Positions 22,787 through 32,564 of a stretch of 64,000 bases of DNA are shown piece by piece. The position numbers were made by a program, and so were the translations under genes. The first letter of the stretch is position 1; every line of letters starts with the position of its first letter. Location of the stretch: NCBI RefSeq assembly GCF_006741185.1, contig NZ_AP019379.1:124001-188000 (forward strand). Direction: 5' to 3'. Source of the DNA: Buchnera aphidicola (Nipponaphis monzeni). GTDB lineage: Bacteria; Pseudomonadota; Gammaproteobacteria; Enterobacterales; Enterobacteriaceae. The notes beneath the pieces were generated by a model, which saw nothing but the letters and a program-made list of their open reading frames with translations, made no database searches and was not told the DNA's origin.

Positions 22787-23236
22787 TTATTTTAATAATA
22801 AAAAAAAACCTAAAAAAATGTTAAAATCAGCTACATTAAATGTTGGAAAATGATAGTTAAAACAATGAATATCGATAAAATCGATAACATATCCATTCTG
22901 CATTCGATCTATGAAATTACCTATTCCTCCTCCTAGTATAAACATATAAGCAATGTTAGTACTTATTTTTTTTTTAAATATATTATGAGTCGTAAACTGA
23001 ATTATTATCAAAATTAAAATAGAAACAAAATTTATAATAAATAAATACCAACAATTTAATATATTGCAAGTATTAAATAATCCTAATATAATTCCATAAT
23101 TGTTAGTACAATATAAATTTAAAAAACAAAATATATATTTTTTCTCATATAAATGTATATAATTTATTACCCAAATTTTAGTGAAATAGTCAAAAAGAAT
23201 TATTATAAAAAATATTATATAATGTACACTCTTCAT
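22787..23236 (-). CDS. lspA: lipoprotein signal peptidase (signal peptidase II), short
   Basis: Inner-membrane aspartyl protease that cleaves prolipoprotein signal peptides. 149 residues (E. coli 164; the cytoplasmic tail is cut after the last membrane span, ending FFLLLK). Four hydrophobic segments are visible. The catalytic aspartates sit in GGGIGNFIDRMQNGYVIDFI and FPTFNVADFNI. The NxGAAFS region has drifted to NYGIILGL. It starts 11 nt after the ileS stop, the conserved ileS-lspA unit. Confidence 0.9.
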   Translation of the reverse strand: MKSVHYIIFFIIILFDYFTKIWVINYIHLYEKKYIFCFLNLYCTNNYGIILGLFNTCNILNCWYLFIINFVSILILIIIQFTTHNIFKKKISTNIAYMFILGGGIGNFIDRMQNGYVIDFIDIHCFNYHFPTFNVADFNIFLGFFLLLK

Positions 23237-23247
23237 ATATTTTATAT

Positions 23248-26067
23248 TTATAAAAATAAACGTTTTTCTCCAATACCTAATACATTGCTAATACATCTAT
23301 CACAAATTTTATGGGTATTATTAACACTTTTATTATCATTCATTATAGAATGCCAACATCTAGCACATTTTTCCTTATTAATTGATTTAATAACAATTTT
23401 TAAACAAAATGATATTTTACTTTTGTAAGCATTAGTAGGTGCTTTTTTATAATCTTGAATAATAACCTCAGAAGTTATAAAAATAAATTTTAATTCTGTT
23501 TGTAGATTTTTTAATTTTGTAGCTAAAGATGTATTTAAGTACAACGTTAAAGATGCATTAAGAGAATTTTTTATTAATTTATTTTTTCTAAATATTTCTA
23601 ATACTTTATTCACTTCATTTTTAATTTGAATTAAATTATTCCAATCATTATAATGTAATAATTCTTCTTTTGAAAAATCAAATAATTGATCATACCATTC
23701 TTCTAAAAAAACATATTTACTATGTTGCCCCGGTATAAAATTCCATATCTCATCTGCAGTAAAAGATAATATAGGAGCTATCCAACGTACGAAAGCATTG
23801 ATTATTAAGTATAAAGCAGTTTGACAACTCCTTCTAGCTAAACTATTACGTTTCGTAGTATAGAGTCTATCTTTAATTATATCTAAATAAAATGAACCCA
23901 TTTCTATAGAACAAAATTGTACTAAACTATGTATTACTCCATGAAAATTATATGTATCGTATAGATGAATAATTTCATTTTGAAGTAACTTAGATTTTCC
24001 TACAATCCATTTATCTAACATGATCATGTTATCATTAGGTATGATATCTATATCAGGATTAAAATCACTTAAATTAGATAAAATGAATCTTGCTGTGTTT
24101 CTAATTTTTCTATACGTTTCGACTACTCGGTCTAAAATTATGCTAGATATAGCTATTTCTTTAAAATAATCAGTTGAAGCTACCCATAAACGTAATACAT
24201 CTGCTCCAAATTTGTTTATAATATCATTGGGATTAATAATATTTCCGCGTGATTTCGACATTTTGAAACCTGATTTATCTACAGTAAACCCATGCGTTAG
24301 TATTTTTTGGTATGGAGCTATATAATTTGTTGCCATAGAAATAAGTAAAGAAGACATAAACCATCCACGATATTGATCAGAACCTTCAAGATATAAATCT
24401 GATTGTTTTTGATCAAATTTGGTATTTTTATAAATTGAATGAGCATCAACTGATCCTGATTCAAACCAAACATCTAAAATGTCTAAATTTTTAACATAAT
24501 ATTGTGCATCCTTTCCTAACATCGTATTTATATTTAAATCCCACCAAAATTCAATTCCTATTTTACTAACAGCGTTTGCTATTTGTTTCATAAAATAACA
24601 AGTATTAGGATGTATTTGTCCCGTAGATTTATGAACAAAAACGGGTATTGGAACTCCCCATATTCTTTGTCGAGATATACACCAATCAGGCCTATTAACT
24701 AACATTGATTGCAACCTTTCTTTTCCCCAATAAGGTTTCCATTGAATATTTTTTAACTCAATAATAGCGTCTTTTTTTAAATTATTATTTTCCATACTAA
24801 TAAACCATTGAGGTGTAGCTCTAAAAAAAATAGGTTTTTTATGCCTCCAACAATGAGGATATTTATGTATTATTTTTTTAATTTTCATTAAAGTATTATT
24901 GTTATTGAGTATTTTAATAATAATCTTGTTAGATTCAAAAATATTTTTCCCTTGTATTAAAGGAATTTCTTGACATAAATGTTTTCCAAAACCATCAATT
25001 ATATTCACAGGTTGAATATTATAATTTTTGCAAACTACAAAATCTTCTTCTCCATGGTCCGGAGCTGTATGAACTATTCCAGTTCCAGAGTCTAAATTAA
25101 CATATTCACTAAATATGATAGGAACTGTAATATTTAATATTGGATGAAACACTTTTAGCAATTCTAATTCTTTACCTAGTATTTCTCCAAGTATTTTCCA
25201 TTTATTAATTGCTAATTCTAACATAACTTTATTTACTAATTTTTTAGCTACAATAAATAAATAATCATTAGTAGCAATTAATTGATATTGAAAATCTTTA
25301 TTAATAGATATAGCTCTATTAGCAGGTAAAGACCATGGAGTAGTAGTCCAAATTAACATATAGATATCTTTAACATAAAAATGTAAATTAAATTTTGACA
25401 AAATTTTACTTACATTTACAAATTTAAACTTAACAAATATTGAATCCGAATTTATTTGAAAATATTCTAATTCTGCTTCTGCTAATGATGAATGACATTC
25501 TATACACCATCGAACAGGTTTAAATTCTCTATAAACATATTTTTTTTGAATAATTTTAGATAATTTTAGTATAATATCGGATTCACTACTAAAATCCATA
25601 GTAAGATAAGAATGGTTCCAATTAGCTAATATACCTAATCGTACAAAATCTTTTTTTTGCTTAAGTACTTGTTTATAAGCATAATTTCTACACTTTTCAC
25701 GAAATTTTTTATTCGACATTTTATTATTGTATTTACTAACAATTTTTTCTACTTTATGTTCAATAGGTAAACCATGGCAATCCCAAGTTGGAGTATATGG
25801 GGCATCATATCCTGATAAATTTTTTGATTTAATAATTATATCTTTTAATATTTTATTTAAAGCATGTCCTAAATGGATTTGTCCATTAGCATATGGAGGC
25901 CCATCATGTAATATAAAATTTTTATTTTTTGATTTTTTTATACGAATTAATTCGTATAAATTATCAGTATTCCATTTTTTTAACGTAATAAGTTCATTTT
26001 CAGACAAATTTCCGCGCATTAAAAATTTAGTATATGGGAGATTTAAAGTTTTTCTATAATCAATCAT
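23248..26067 (-). CDS. ileS: isoleucyl-tRNA synthetase
   Basis: Class I synthetase charging tRNA-Ile. 939 residues (E. coli 938). The HIGH-type motif is GQIHLGHALNK (about 60-70), KMSKSRGN lies near residue 605, and the C-terminal zinc finger is CARCWHS...CDRCISN. The CP1 editing domain looks functional: WTTTPWSLPANRAIS and VHTAPDHGEEDFV are intact, in contrast to the eroded PheT editing domain. First gene of the ileS-lspA pair; ribF, which precedes it in E. coli, is absent from the upstream spacer. Confidence 0.97.
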   Translation of the reverse strand: MIDYRKTLNLPYTKFLMRGNLSENELITLKKWNTDNLYELIRIKKSKNKNFILHDGPPYANGQIHLGHALNKILKDIIIKSKNLSGYDAPYTPTWDCHGLPIEHKVEKIVSKYNNKMSNKKFREKCRNYAYKQVLKQKKDFVRLGILANWNHSYLTMDFSSESDIILKLSKIIQKKYVYREFKPVRWCIECHSSLAEAELEYFQINSDSIFVKFKFVNVSKILSKFNLHFYVKDIYMLIWTTTPWSLPANRAISINKDFQYQLIATNDYLFIVAKKLVNKVMLELAINKWKILGEILGKELELLKVFHPILNITVPIIFSEYVNLDSGTGIVHTAPDHGEEDFVVCKNYNIQPVNIIDGFGKHLCQEIPLIQGKNIFESNKIIIKILNNNNTLMKIKKIIHKYPHCWRHKKPIFFRATPQWFISMENNNLKKDAIIELKNIQWKPYWGKERLQSMLVNRPDWCISRQRIWGVPIPVFVHKSTGQIHPNTCYFMKQIANAVSKIGIEFWWDLNINTMLGKDAQYYVKNLDILDVWFESGSVDAHSIYKNTKFDQKQSDLYLEGSDQYRGWFMSSLLISMATNYIAPYQKILTHGFTVDKSGFKMSKSRGNIINPNDIINKFGADVLRLWVASTDYFKEIAISSIILDRVVETYRKIRNTARFILSNLSDFNPDIDIIPNDNMIMLDKWIVGKSKLLQNEIIHLYDTYNFHGVIHSLVQFCSIEMGSFYLDIIKDRLYTTKRNSLARRSCQTALYLIINAFVRWIAPILSFTADEIWNFIPGQHSKYVFLEEWYDQLFDFSKEELLHYNDWNNLIQIKNEVNKVLEIFRKNKLIKNSLNASLTLYLNTSLATKLKNLQTELKFIFITSEVIIQDYKKAPTNAYKSKISFCLKIVIKSINKEKCARCWHSIMNDNKSVNNTHKICDRCISNVLGIGEKRLFL

Positions 26068-26741
26068 TAGTTACTCTATAGTTAATTAGTTATTATTTTA
26101 CTATTGTTTTAATAAAATGTTTAAAATTTATTTTTTTTACATATTAATAACTTTAAAATTACAGTTATCAATATAGAAAATTAATTACTTATGTAGTAGT
26201 ATAAATATTATCTTTCAATTACATTTTTAATATTAATGTCTATTAATTCAATATTTAATATATTCTAAAATGTTTCTACATACATTAATATTTTTTTAAA
26301 TTTATATTTTTAAATGTTATTAATATTTATTAAATGAGTTAACATTAGTATAATGACAAACTAATACTATCAATAATATTAATTTATGTTGTTAAGGAAC
26401 AATTTGATATGTAAATTACTTGTATTTTAATGATTTTTTAAAGTATTTTTTTATTAAATCAAATCATTTTTTTGAAATAGCTTAATTAACTAAATTTATA
26501 TAATATTTTTTGTTAATAACTATTAATAGATGATTATTGAATGTTCACTTATATTAATATATATAATAATAACAATTGAGAACTAATAATTCATATAAAT
26601 ACATATAAATTATATACAATACTATCATAGTTAACATAATGTTCGTAACAACAATAAATATTAAAAAATAAAATTTTTCGACATTTGATAAATATTCGTA
26701 AAAAACTAATTAATAATTATAGTTAAAGGAAGCATACGTAT
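26068..26741. other. divergent spacer ileS / rpsT
   Basis: 674 nt, nearly all A/T, no gene recognised. E. coli has ribF here (rpsT-ribF-ileS-lspA), and no riboflavin kinase motif can be read on either strand. It must hold promoters for both ileS and rpsT. Confidence 0.6.
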
Positions 26742-27005
26742 ATGGCCAATATAAAATCGTCTAAAAAACATATTAAAACATCAAAAAAACGTAAAATACA
26801 AAATACTAGCAAACGATCTACAATTAAAACTTTTATAAAAAAAGTGCGAAATTCTATAAATAATAATAATAAAATAGAAGCATTACATTTTTTCAAAATA
26901 TTTCAATCACTTATAGATAAACATATAACTAAAGGATTAATGCATAAAAATAAAGGATCAAGGTATAAATCTTCCTTAAATACACAAATAATGCAATTAA
27001 AATAA
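26742..27005 (+). CDS. rpsT: 30S ribosomal protein S20
   Basis: Primary 16S rRNA-binding protein of the 30S body. 87 residues, same length as E. coli. MANIKSSKKHIKTSKKRK and RTFIKKV-like KTFIKKVRNSI match; GLMHKNKGSRYKSSLNTQI forms the C-terminal helix. AAAGGAAG lies 12 nt upstream of the ATG. Single-gene unit ended by the hairpin at 27068-27120. Confidence 0.95.
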   Translation: MANIKSSKKHIKTSKKRKIQNTSKRSTIKTFIKKVRNSINNNNKIEALHFFKIFQSLIDKHITKGLMHKNKGSRYKSSLNTQIMQLK

Positions 27006-27067
27006 GCATCATATATTTAGTAATAGTATTAAATAACAAAACACAAATTATTATGTACTTTTTTTAT

Positions 27068-27120
27068 AAAGTATTGCCTCCGTTCTTTATTAAGTAGATA
27101 TGCTTTGGAAGCAATACTTT
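27068..27120. terminator. bidirectional terminator rpsT / dnaJ
   Basis: AAAGTATTGCCTCC (27068-27081) pairs with GGAAGCAATACTTT (27107-27120), 13 bp with one mismatch, loop about 25 nt. It lies between the convergent rpsT and dnaJ; A/T-rich tracts flank both sides. Confidence 0.75.
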
Positions 27121-27125
27121 AAATA

Positions 27126-28271
27126 TTACATTGTATATCGTGTTAAATCATCAAAAAATTTTTTAACTCCATCAAAAAATCTTTTAGATTTAGGAGTATT
27201 TTTTTCACCTTTAAATCCATTAAAACTTTTTTCTAATTCATTTAATAGAAGTTTTTGTTGATCATTCAAATTAACCGGAGTTTCTACAATTACTCGACAT
27301 AATAAATCTCCTGTATATCTGTTACGTACAGATTTTACTCCTTTATTACGAATTTTAAACAATTTTCCTGATTGTGTTTCAGGAGGAATTTTAAGTTTAA
27401 TTTTTCCATTTAATGTAGGAACTTCAATTTCCCCTCCTAAAGCAGCCATTGAAAAATTTATAGGAACTTCACAATATAAATTATTTTCTTCACGTTCAAA
27501 AATAGGATGTTTAATTACTGTTATTTGAACATATAAGTCACCTGAAGGAGCATTACGTTCACCCGCCTCTCCTTCATTTTGTAATCGAATTCTATCATCA
27601 GTATCTACTCCTGGAGGAATTTTAACTGATAAAATTTTAATTTGTTTTGTTCTTCCATTTCCCTTACAAGAACGACATGGATGAGCAATAAAATATCCTT
27701 TACCATAACAATTAGGACACGTTTGTTGAACAGTAAAAAATCCTTTTCTTGTGTGTATTTTACCTTTTCCACGACAAGTAGTACAATTTTTAGTTTTAGT
27801 AGTAGCATTAGAACCACTACCAAAACAAGTATTACATTTCTGATAAGTAGAAATTTTTATCTCTTTAACTATTCCTCTAACAGCTTCTTCTAACGTTAAA
27901 TTAATATTATATTGTAAATCAGAACCTCGAACATTTTGACTTTTACTATTATTTCCAAAAATATCTCCAAACACTTCTCCAAAGATATCACCAAAATCTG
28001 TTGCATTAGTGAAACTTCCACTAAAAGAATTACTAGTAGCATTAGAATCAAAAGCTGAATGCCCATATTGATCATACGCTGCTTTTTTTTGAGAATCAGT
28101 TAAAATTTCATATGCTTCTTTTACTTCTTTAAATTTATCTTCTGCTTGTTTATCCCCTTGGTTGCGATCAGGGTGATATTTTATAGCTAGACGTTTATAA
28201 GCTTTCTTTATTTCTCTTTCACTTGCTGATTTCTGAATACCTAAAGTTTGATAATAATCTCTTTTCGCCAT
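27126..28271 (-). CDS. dnaJ: chaperone protein DnaJ
   Basis: J-domain co-chaperone that delivers clients to DnaK and stimulates its ATPase. 381 residues (E. coli 376). The frame stays open 150 nt further, but [11 protein letters not shown] is the family N-terminus and is preceded by AGGAAAGATAAGA. J domain 1-70 has HPD; a Gly/Phe-rich segment is at about 78-115; four zinc motifs follow ([32 protein letters not shown]); then the client-binding C-terminal domains. It follows dnaK by 121 nt with a stable hairpin between. Confidence 0.97.
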   Translation of the reverse strand: MAKRDYYQTLGIQKSASEREIKKAYKRLAIKYHPDRNQGDKQAEDKFKEVKEAYEILTDSQKKAAYDQYGHSAFDSNATSNSFSGSFTNATDFGDIFGEVFGDIFGNNSKSQNVRGSDLQYNINLTLEEAVRGIVKEIKISTYQKCNTCFGSGSNATTKTKNCTTCRGKGKIHTRKGFFTVQQTCPNCYGKGYFIAHPCRSCKGNGRTKQIKILSVKIPPGVDTDDRIRLQNEGEAGERNAPSGDLYVQITVIKHPIFEREENNLYCEVPINFSMAALGGEIEVPTLNGKIKLKIPPETQSGKLFKIRNKGVKSVRNRYTGDLLCRVIVETPVNLNDQQKLLLNELEKSFNGFKGEKNTPKSKRFFDGVKKFFDDLTRYTM

Positions 28272-28298
28272 TCTTATCTTTCCTACTTTTACATGAAT

Positions 28299-28330
28299 AC
28301 ACGGGTTCAGACAAACCCTGATACCCGTGT
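28299..28330 (-). promoter_or_regulatory. dnaK-dnaJ intergenic hairpin
   Basis: ACACGGGT / ACCCGTGT outer stem (8 bp) with an inner TCAG/CTGA stem (4 bp, one bulged A). It is strikingly GC-rich for this genome, and no T-run follows on the minus strand, so it is not a classical terminator. It likely acts as an mRNA stability or processing element setting the DnaK:DnaJ ratio. Confidence 0.6.
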
Positions 28331-28392
28331 AATAATTTATTGGCGGCCTTTTGAAAATACATAATGATCTAATAATAATAACTATAACAATA

Positions 28393-30309
28393 CTACTCTT
28401 TAGAATTTTTGACTTCTTCAAATTCAGCGTCTACAATATTATCTTCTTTTTTCACAGTAGATGATTTGTTTGTTTCATTTGTTGTGTTATTAGTTTCTTG
28501 ATCCTTAAACTTCATAAGTTTAGAAGAAAGTTTAAGTACTAATTGTATTTTGTTTTCTATTTCTGATTTATTCTCACCTTGCAAAGATACATTTAATTCA
28601 CTTAACGCTGATTCTATTTCATTTTTATCTTGTAGTTCAAGTTTATTCCCAAATTTTGTTAATTCCTTTTTGGTATTATGAGAAATTTGATCCCCTTGAT
28701 TTCGTATTTGTACTAATTCTTCAAATTTTTTATCAGAAATTTCATTTTCTTTTGCATCTTGTATCATTTTTTTAATTTCATTTTCATCTAAACCAGAAGA
28801 TGCTTTAATAGTAATTTTTTGTTCTTTATTCGTATTTTTATCTTTAGCTGATACATGTAAAATACCATCAGAATCTATATCAAAAGTCACTTCTATTTGG
28901 GGTATACCTCTAGGTGCAGGTTGAATTCCATCCAAATTAAATTGACCTAATGATTTATTATCTTTAGATCGTTTACGTTCACCTTGCAGTATATGAATAG
29001 TAACTGCAGATTGATTATCTTCTGCAGTAGAAAATACTTGACTATGTTTTGTAGGCACAGTAGTATTTTTACTAATAAGAGGGGTCATAATACTACCCAT
29101 GGTTTCAATACCAAGAGATAAAGGAGTGACATCTAGCAATAAAACATCTTTCACTTCTCCAGATAATACACCTCCTTGTACCGCTGCTCCTACTGCTACA
29201 GCTTCATCTGGATTTACATCTTTTCTAGGATCTTTACCAAAAAAATTAGCTACTTTTTTTTGTACTAAAGGCATACGTGTTTGGCCGCCTACTAATATGA
29301 TATCATCAATATCGGATGCAGATAATTTAGCATCTTTTAATGCTACTTTAAGCGGACTAATAGATTTATTGACTAAATCTTCTACTAATGACTCTAGTTT
29401 AGACCTAGTTACTTTAATATTCAAATGTTTGGGACCACTTGCATCAGCAGTAATATAAGGTAAATTTACATCTGTTTGTTGTGCAGAAGAAAGTTCTATT
29501 TTTGATTTTTCTGACGCTTCTTTTAAACGTTGCATAGCAAGAGGATCATTTTTTAAATTTATACCTTGTTCTTTTCTAAATTCAGAAACTAAATAATTAA
29601 TTAATCTACTATCAAAATCTTCCCCTCCAAGATGAGTATCACCGTTAGTTGCTAATACTTCAAATGTTTTTTCTTTATCAACATCATCTATTTCTATAAT
29701 AGAAATATCAAAGGTTCCACCACCCAAATCATACACTGCTATAGTTCTATTACCTTTACTTTTATCTAACCCATAAGCTAAAGCTGCAGCAGTAGGTTCA
29801 TTAATAATTCTTTTTACTGTTAAACCAGCAATTTTCCCAGCATCTTTTGTTGCTTGTCGTTGAGTATCATTAAAATAAGCAGGAACGGTAATCACTGCTT
29901 CTGTAACAGATTCTCCTAAATAATCTTCTGCAGTTTTTTTCATTTTTTTTAAAACTTCAGCAGATATTTGTGGAGGCGCTATTTTTTGATTTTTAACGTC
30001 AATCCAAGCATCACCATTAGAAGATTTCACAATTTTATAAGGCATAATTGCGATATCTCTTTGAACTTCTTCGTCTTGAAATTTTCTACCTATCAAACGT
30101 TTAATAGCAAATAAAGTATTTTGAGGATTAGTAATAGCCTGTCGTTTAGCAGGTTGGCCAACTAATGTTTCTCCTTCTTTAGTATAAGCTATAATGGAAG
30201 GTGTCGTTCTATCGCCTTCAGAATTTTCTAAAACTCGAGCTTTATTGTTGTCCATTACGGCAACACAAGAATTAGTGGTCCCTAAATCAATACCTATTAT
30301 TTTACCCAT
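28393..30309 (-). CDS. dnaK: chaperone protein DnaK (Hsp70)
   Basis: ATP-dependent Hsp70 chaperone. 638 residues, same as E. coli, starting [19 protein letters not shown]. An ATG four codons upstream is rejected because GGAG lies 6 nt before this one. The ATPase domain (about 1-385) has [33 protein letters not shown] and [11 protein letters not shown]; the linker [15 protein letters not shown] leads into the substrate-binding domain, and the tail ends [10 protein letters not shown], keeping the EEVK end. Proteins of this family are massively expressed in Buchnera. Driven by the sigma-32-type promoter at 30660-30690. Confidence 0.98.
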   Translation of the reverse strand: MGKIIGIDLGTTNSCVAVMDNNKARVLENSEGDRTTPSIIAYTKEGETLVGQPAKRQAITNPQNTLFAIKRLIGRKFQDEEVQRDIAIMPYKIVKSSNGDAWIDVKNQKIAPPQISAEVLKKMKKTAEDYLGESVTEAVITVPAYFNDTQRQATKDAGKIAGLTVKRIINEPTAAALAYGLDKSKGNRTIAVYDLGGGTFDISIIEIDDVDKEKTFEVLATNGDTHLGGEDFDSRLINYLVSEFRKEQGINLKNDPLAMQRLKEASEKSKIELSSAQQTDVNLPYITADASGPKHLNIKVTRSKLESLVEDLVNKSISPLKVALKDAKLSASDIDDIILVGGQTRMPLVQKKVANFFGKDPRKDVNPDEAVAVGAAVQGGVLSGEVKDVLLLDVTPLSLGIETMGSIMTPLISKNTTVPTKHSQVFSTAEDNQSAVTIHILQGERKRSKDNKSLGQFNLDGIQPAPRGIPQIEVTFDIDSDGILHVSAKDKNTNKEQKITIKASSGLDENEIKKMIQDAKENEISDKKFEELVQIRNQGDQISHNTKKELTKFGNKLELQDKNEIESALSELNVSLQGENKSEIENKIQLVLKLSSKLMKFKDQETNNTTNETNKSSTVKKEDNIVDAEFEEVKNSKE

Positions 30310-30652
30310 GAAGTTCTCCATTAATTAAATTTTTATGTACCTTCTCAAAAAACATCTATTTTAGCTAATTTTAAAAAGATTTTTTTAAAAAAAATAGTCC
30401 ATCTAACACACTTATACATCAACTCATTTCCTCTGCTAGAGCTAGTGGTAGCGACAGCTAATAAAAAGAAGTTTTTTTCCCGACAACCTAAATAGAAGGA
30501 GTTCTTTCGTATATTTCTCAAGCAAAGACTCAGACCTTCTTATTTCCCAATTGGGTTTTTGTTTCAGTCTCGACTGCCAGTTGCCATCAGAGGTTGGGTT
30601 TGTTTTCGGTTATGATCTTTTATTGCTATGATTCAAATAAAACGTCTCGAAT
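30310..30652 (-). other. long structured dnaK 5' leader, GC-enriched
   Basis: About 340 nt between the predicted start point and the dnaK ATG. A hand count of 30421-30600 gives 73 G+C in 180 (about 41%), roughly twice the other spacers. Stem-loops, in + strand coordinates, are: CTAGAGCTAG 30436-30445; TAGC/GCTA 30449-30460; a 13-bp bulged stem AGAAGG..CCTTCT at 30494-30540; palindrome CCCAATTGGG 30546-30555; CAGTC/GACTG 30565-30576. No open frame of note is present. It could be an RNA thermometer, a separate small RNA, or an origin element. Confidence 0.55.
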
Positions 30653-30659
30653 ATTCATT

Positions 30660-30690
30660 ATATTGGGGTCATTTTAAAAAATCTCAAGGG
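30660..30690 (-). promoter_or_regulatory. sigma-32 heat-shock promoter of dnaKJ
   Basis: Read on the minus strand: CCCTTGAGA (-35), 13-nt spacer, CCCCAATAT (-10). The sigma-32 consensus is CTTGAAA, 11-15 nt, CCCCATNT. The -35 core CTTGAGA is at 30682-30688 and the -10 at 30660-30668. Transcription should begin near 30652. It is the only sharp promoter match seen in the window. Confidence 0.8.
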
Positions 30691-31228
30691 TTAATGTAAA
30701 AAAATATTAAAAATTTTTCTTTTTGTATGAAAAGAAATAGAGGATATTTATTCTTATATGATGAGCTAAGGTACTCTGTTTTAAGATTGAAAATTAATCT
30801 TTTAAGTGTATCTATAGCCTATAGGAATAGAACAAAAAAAATACTAAATTGAAATCTCGGCGATAGTGCTGTCAGAATAGACGGAAATATAAAAGGTTAC
30901 AGTTAATCATAGAATTTTTTCATTTAATATTTCGTATATATACGTAAAAAAATTTGCTTTGTTAAAATTAATTGTAAAAAATTTATTGTCTACTTCTTAT
31001 CTTAATTTTTACTGTAGAAACTTATGTATTATGTTTATTTTTTTAAAAAATGTTAGTTATTTTAAAAAAAGTATTTAAAAATTTCATGTCTAAATGGAAA
31101 TTAAAGTAATTATATCGTTAGTAGTGTGTGCTAAAGTACATTAAATTAATTAATTTGTTATTGTTAAATTTCATTAGTTTTAGTATTTTTGTTTACTTAA
31201 TATAATTTATAGGTGGATTATACAATTT
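30691..31228. other. spacer between dnaK promoter and nuoA
   Basis: 538 nt containing the nuo operon promoter region. A second moderately GC-rich block lies at 30841-30905 (21 of 60 G+C in the first line) with no matching gene or tRNA. A 42-codon frame (30727-30855, +) is present but unlike any protein recognised. From about 31.0 kb onward G exceeds C on the + strand. Confidence 0.5.
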
Positions 31229-31627
31229 ATGAACAATTTAGAAACCAGTACTCAATATATGTTAGAATATTATACTCTTGGTGTCTTTTTTTTATTTTCT
31301 ATGTGTTTATGTGTAGGGATGTTAGTTATAAGTTATACGTTAGGTGGAAAATCTTACGGTAGATTTAAAAATGTTCCATTTGAATCAGGAATAATTTCAG
31401 TTGGAGACACCAATCTAAAATTTTCTATACATTTTTATTTAATGGGAATGTTTTTTTTAATATTTGATGTAGAATCAATATATATATATATTTGGTCTAT
31501 CAGTTATTATAAATTAGGGTGGTTAGTATTTTCAGAAATGTTTATGTTTATTTTTTCATTATTACTTGGTTTATTTTATTTAAGTCGGATAGGATCTTTA
31601 GATTGGGTTGATAAAAAATTAACTTAA
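31229..31627 (+). CDS. nuoA: NADH-quinone oxidoreductase subunit A
   Basis: Small membrane subunit of complex I with three transmembrane helices. 132 residues (E. coli 147; C-terminal tail shorter). NVPFESGIISVGD between TM1 and TM2 and FYLMGMFFLIFDVESIYIYIW, with its conserved acidic residues, match. AGGTGGA precedes the ATG. First gene of the nuo operon. Confidence 0.95.
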   Translation: MNNLETSTQYMLEYYTLGVFFLFSMCLCVGMLVISYTLGGKSYGRFKNVPFESGIISVGDTNLKFSIHFYLMGMFFLIFDVESIYIYIWSISYYKLGWLVFSEMFMFIFSLLLGLFYLSRIGSLDWVDKKLT

Positions 31628-31761
31628 TATTTTTCGGGAAATTACTGTTTAATATTATTTTTAGTATTATTACTAGTAACAAATATTTTATATTTTGCTA
31701 AAGTGTTTTGATTTAATTTATACACAAAAATATTTAAATATTAAATTATAGAGTATTGTAG

Positions 31762-32433
31762 ATGAAATATACGTTAACTAAAATTCATAATAACAATTAT
31801 ATTAATAGTTTACCAAATAAAGACAATCAAGTAGTCGATCCTTTAAAAGTATTGTTTAAAAAAAATGTATTTTTAGGTACATTAAAAAAAATGGCACATT
31901 GCTTAGTAAACTGGGGTAGAAAGAATTCTTTGTGGCCTTATAATTTTGGTTTATCTTGTTGTTATGTAGAAATGGTAACTGCATTTACAGCAGTTCATGA
32001 TGTTGCAAGATTTGGTTCAGAAGTATTGAGAGCCTCTCCACGACAAGCTGATTTTATGGTTATAGCAGGAACTCCTTTTATTAAAATGGTTCCAGTAATT
32101 AAGAGACTATATGATCAAATGCTAGAACCCAAATGGGTGATTTCTATGGGAGCCTGCGCTAATTCTGGGGGTATGTATGATATATATTCTGTTGTACAAG
32201 GAGTAGATAAATTTCTTCCAGTAGATGTTTACATTCCAGGGTGCCCTCCTAGACCAGAAGCGTATATACAAGCTTTGCAATTATTACAAAATTCAATTCA
32301 TCATGAAAGAAGACCTTTATCTTGGATAGTAGGAGATCAAGGTATTTATAAGGCTAATTTACAATCTCAAAAAGAATTAAAAAAACATAGTAGATTTATT
32401 CAAAAAAATTTTTCTACAGGAGAAAAAATTTAA
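31762..32433 (+). CDS. nuoB: NADH-quinone oxidoreductase subunit B
   Basis: Carries cluster N2, the last Fe-S centre, which passes electrons to quinone. 223 residues (E. coli 220). The four ligands are Cys66 and Cys67 (GLSCCYVEM), Cys132 (MGACANSGG) and Cys161 ([10 protein letters not shown]). [17 protein letters not shown] near 84-100 is conserved. The 134-nt gap to nuoA is longer than in E. coli but without a terminator. Confidence 0.97.
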   Translation: MKYTLTKIHNNNYINSLPNKDNQVVDPLKVLFKKNVFLGTLKKMAHCLVNWGRKNSLWPYNFGLSCCYVEMVTAFTAVHDVARFGSEVLRASPRQADFMVIAGTPFIKMVPVIKRLYDQMLEPKWVISMGACANSGGMYDIYSVVQGVDKFLPVDVYIPGCPPRPEAYIQALQLLQNSIHHERRPLSWIVGDQGIYKANLQSQKELKKHSRFIQKNFSTGEKI

Positions 32434-32564
32434 TTTCTGTTTTTATTATGAAATAAATATTCTAATATTATTAAATTACTTTTTATTACAATATTGATTG
32501 TATTGATAAAATCTATTGGAATGAAATATTACCAATATCGTTATTAACAATAGGTATGTAGATA

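Noticed and set aside
28272..28421. 50-residue N-terminal extension of DnaJ
   Set aside because: It runs across the intergenic hairpin and into dnaK; the J domain begins at MAKRDYYQ with its own ribosome binding site.
30400..30480. Faint resemblance of the dnaK leader to RNase P RNA (GAGGAAA near AGCTGTCGC)
   Set aside because: The order of the motifs is wrong and the universally conserved P4 helix and downstream elements are absent; length insufficient.
30727..30855. 42-codon frame on + strand (begins MKRNRGYLFLYDEL)
   Set aside because: No upstream ribosome binding site and no recognised relative; composition is a little unusual but too short to call.
30310..31228. DnaA boxes in the proposed origin
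   Set aside because: The best match (around 30411, TTATACATC) differs from TTATNCACA at two positions; no cluster found, so no box is claimed.
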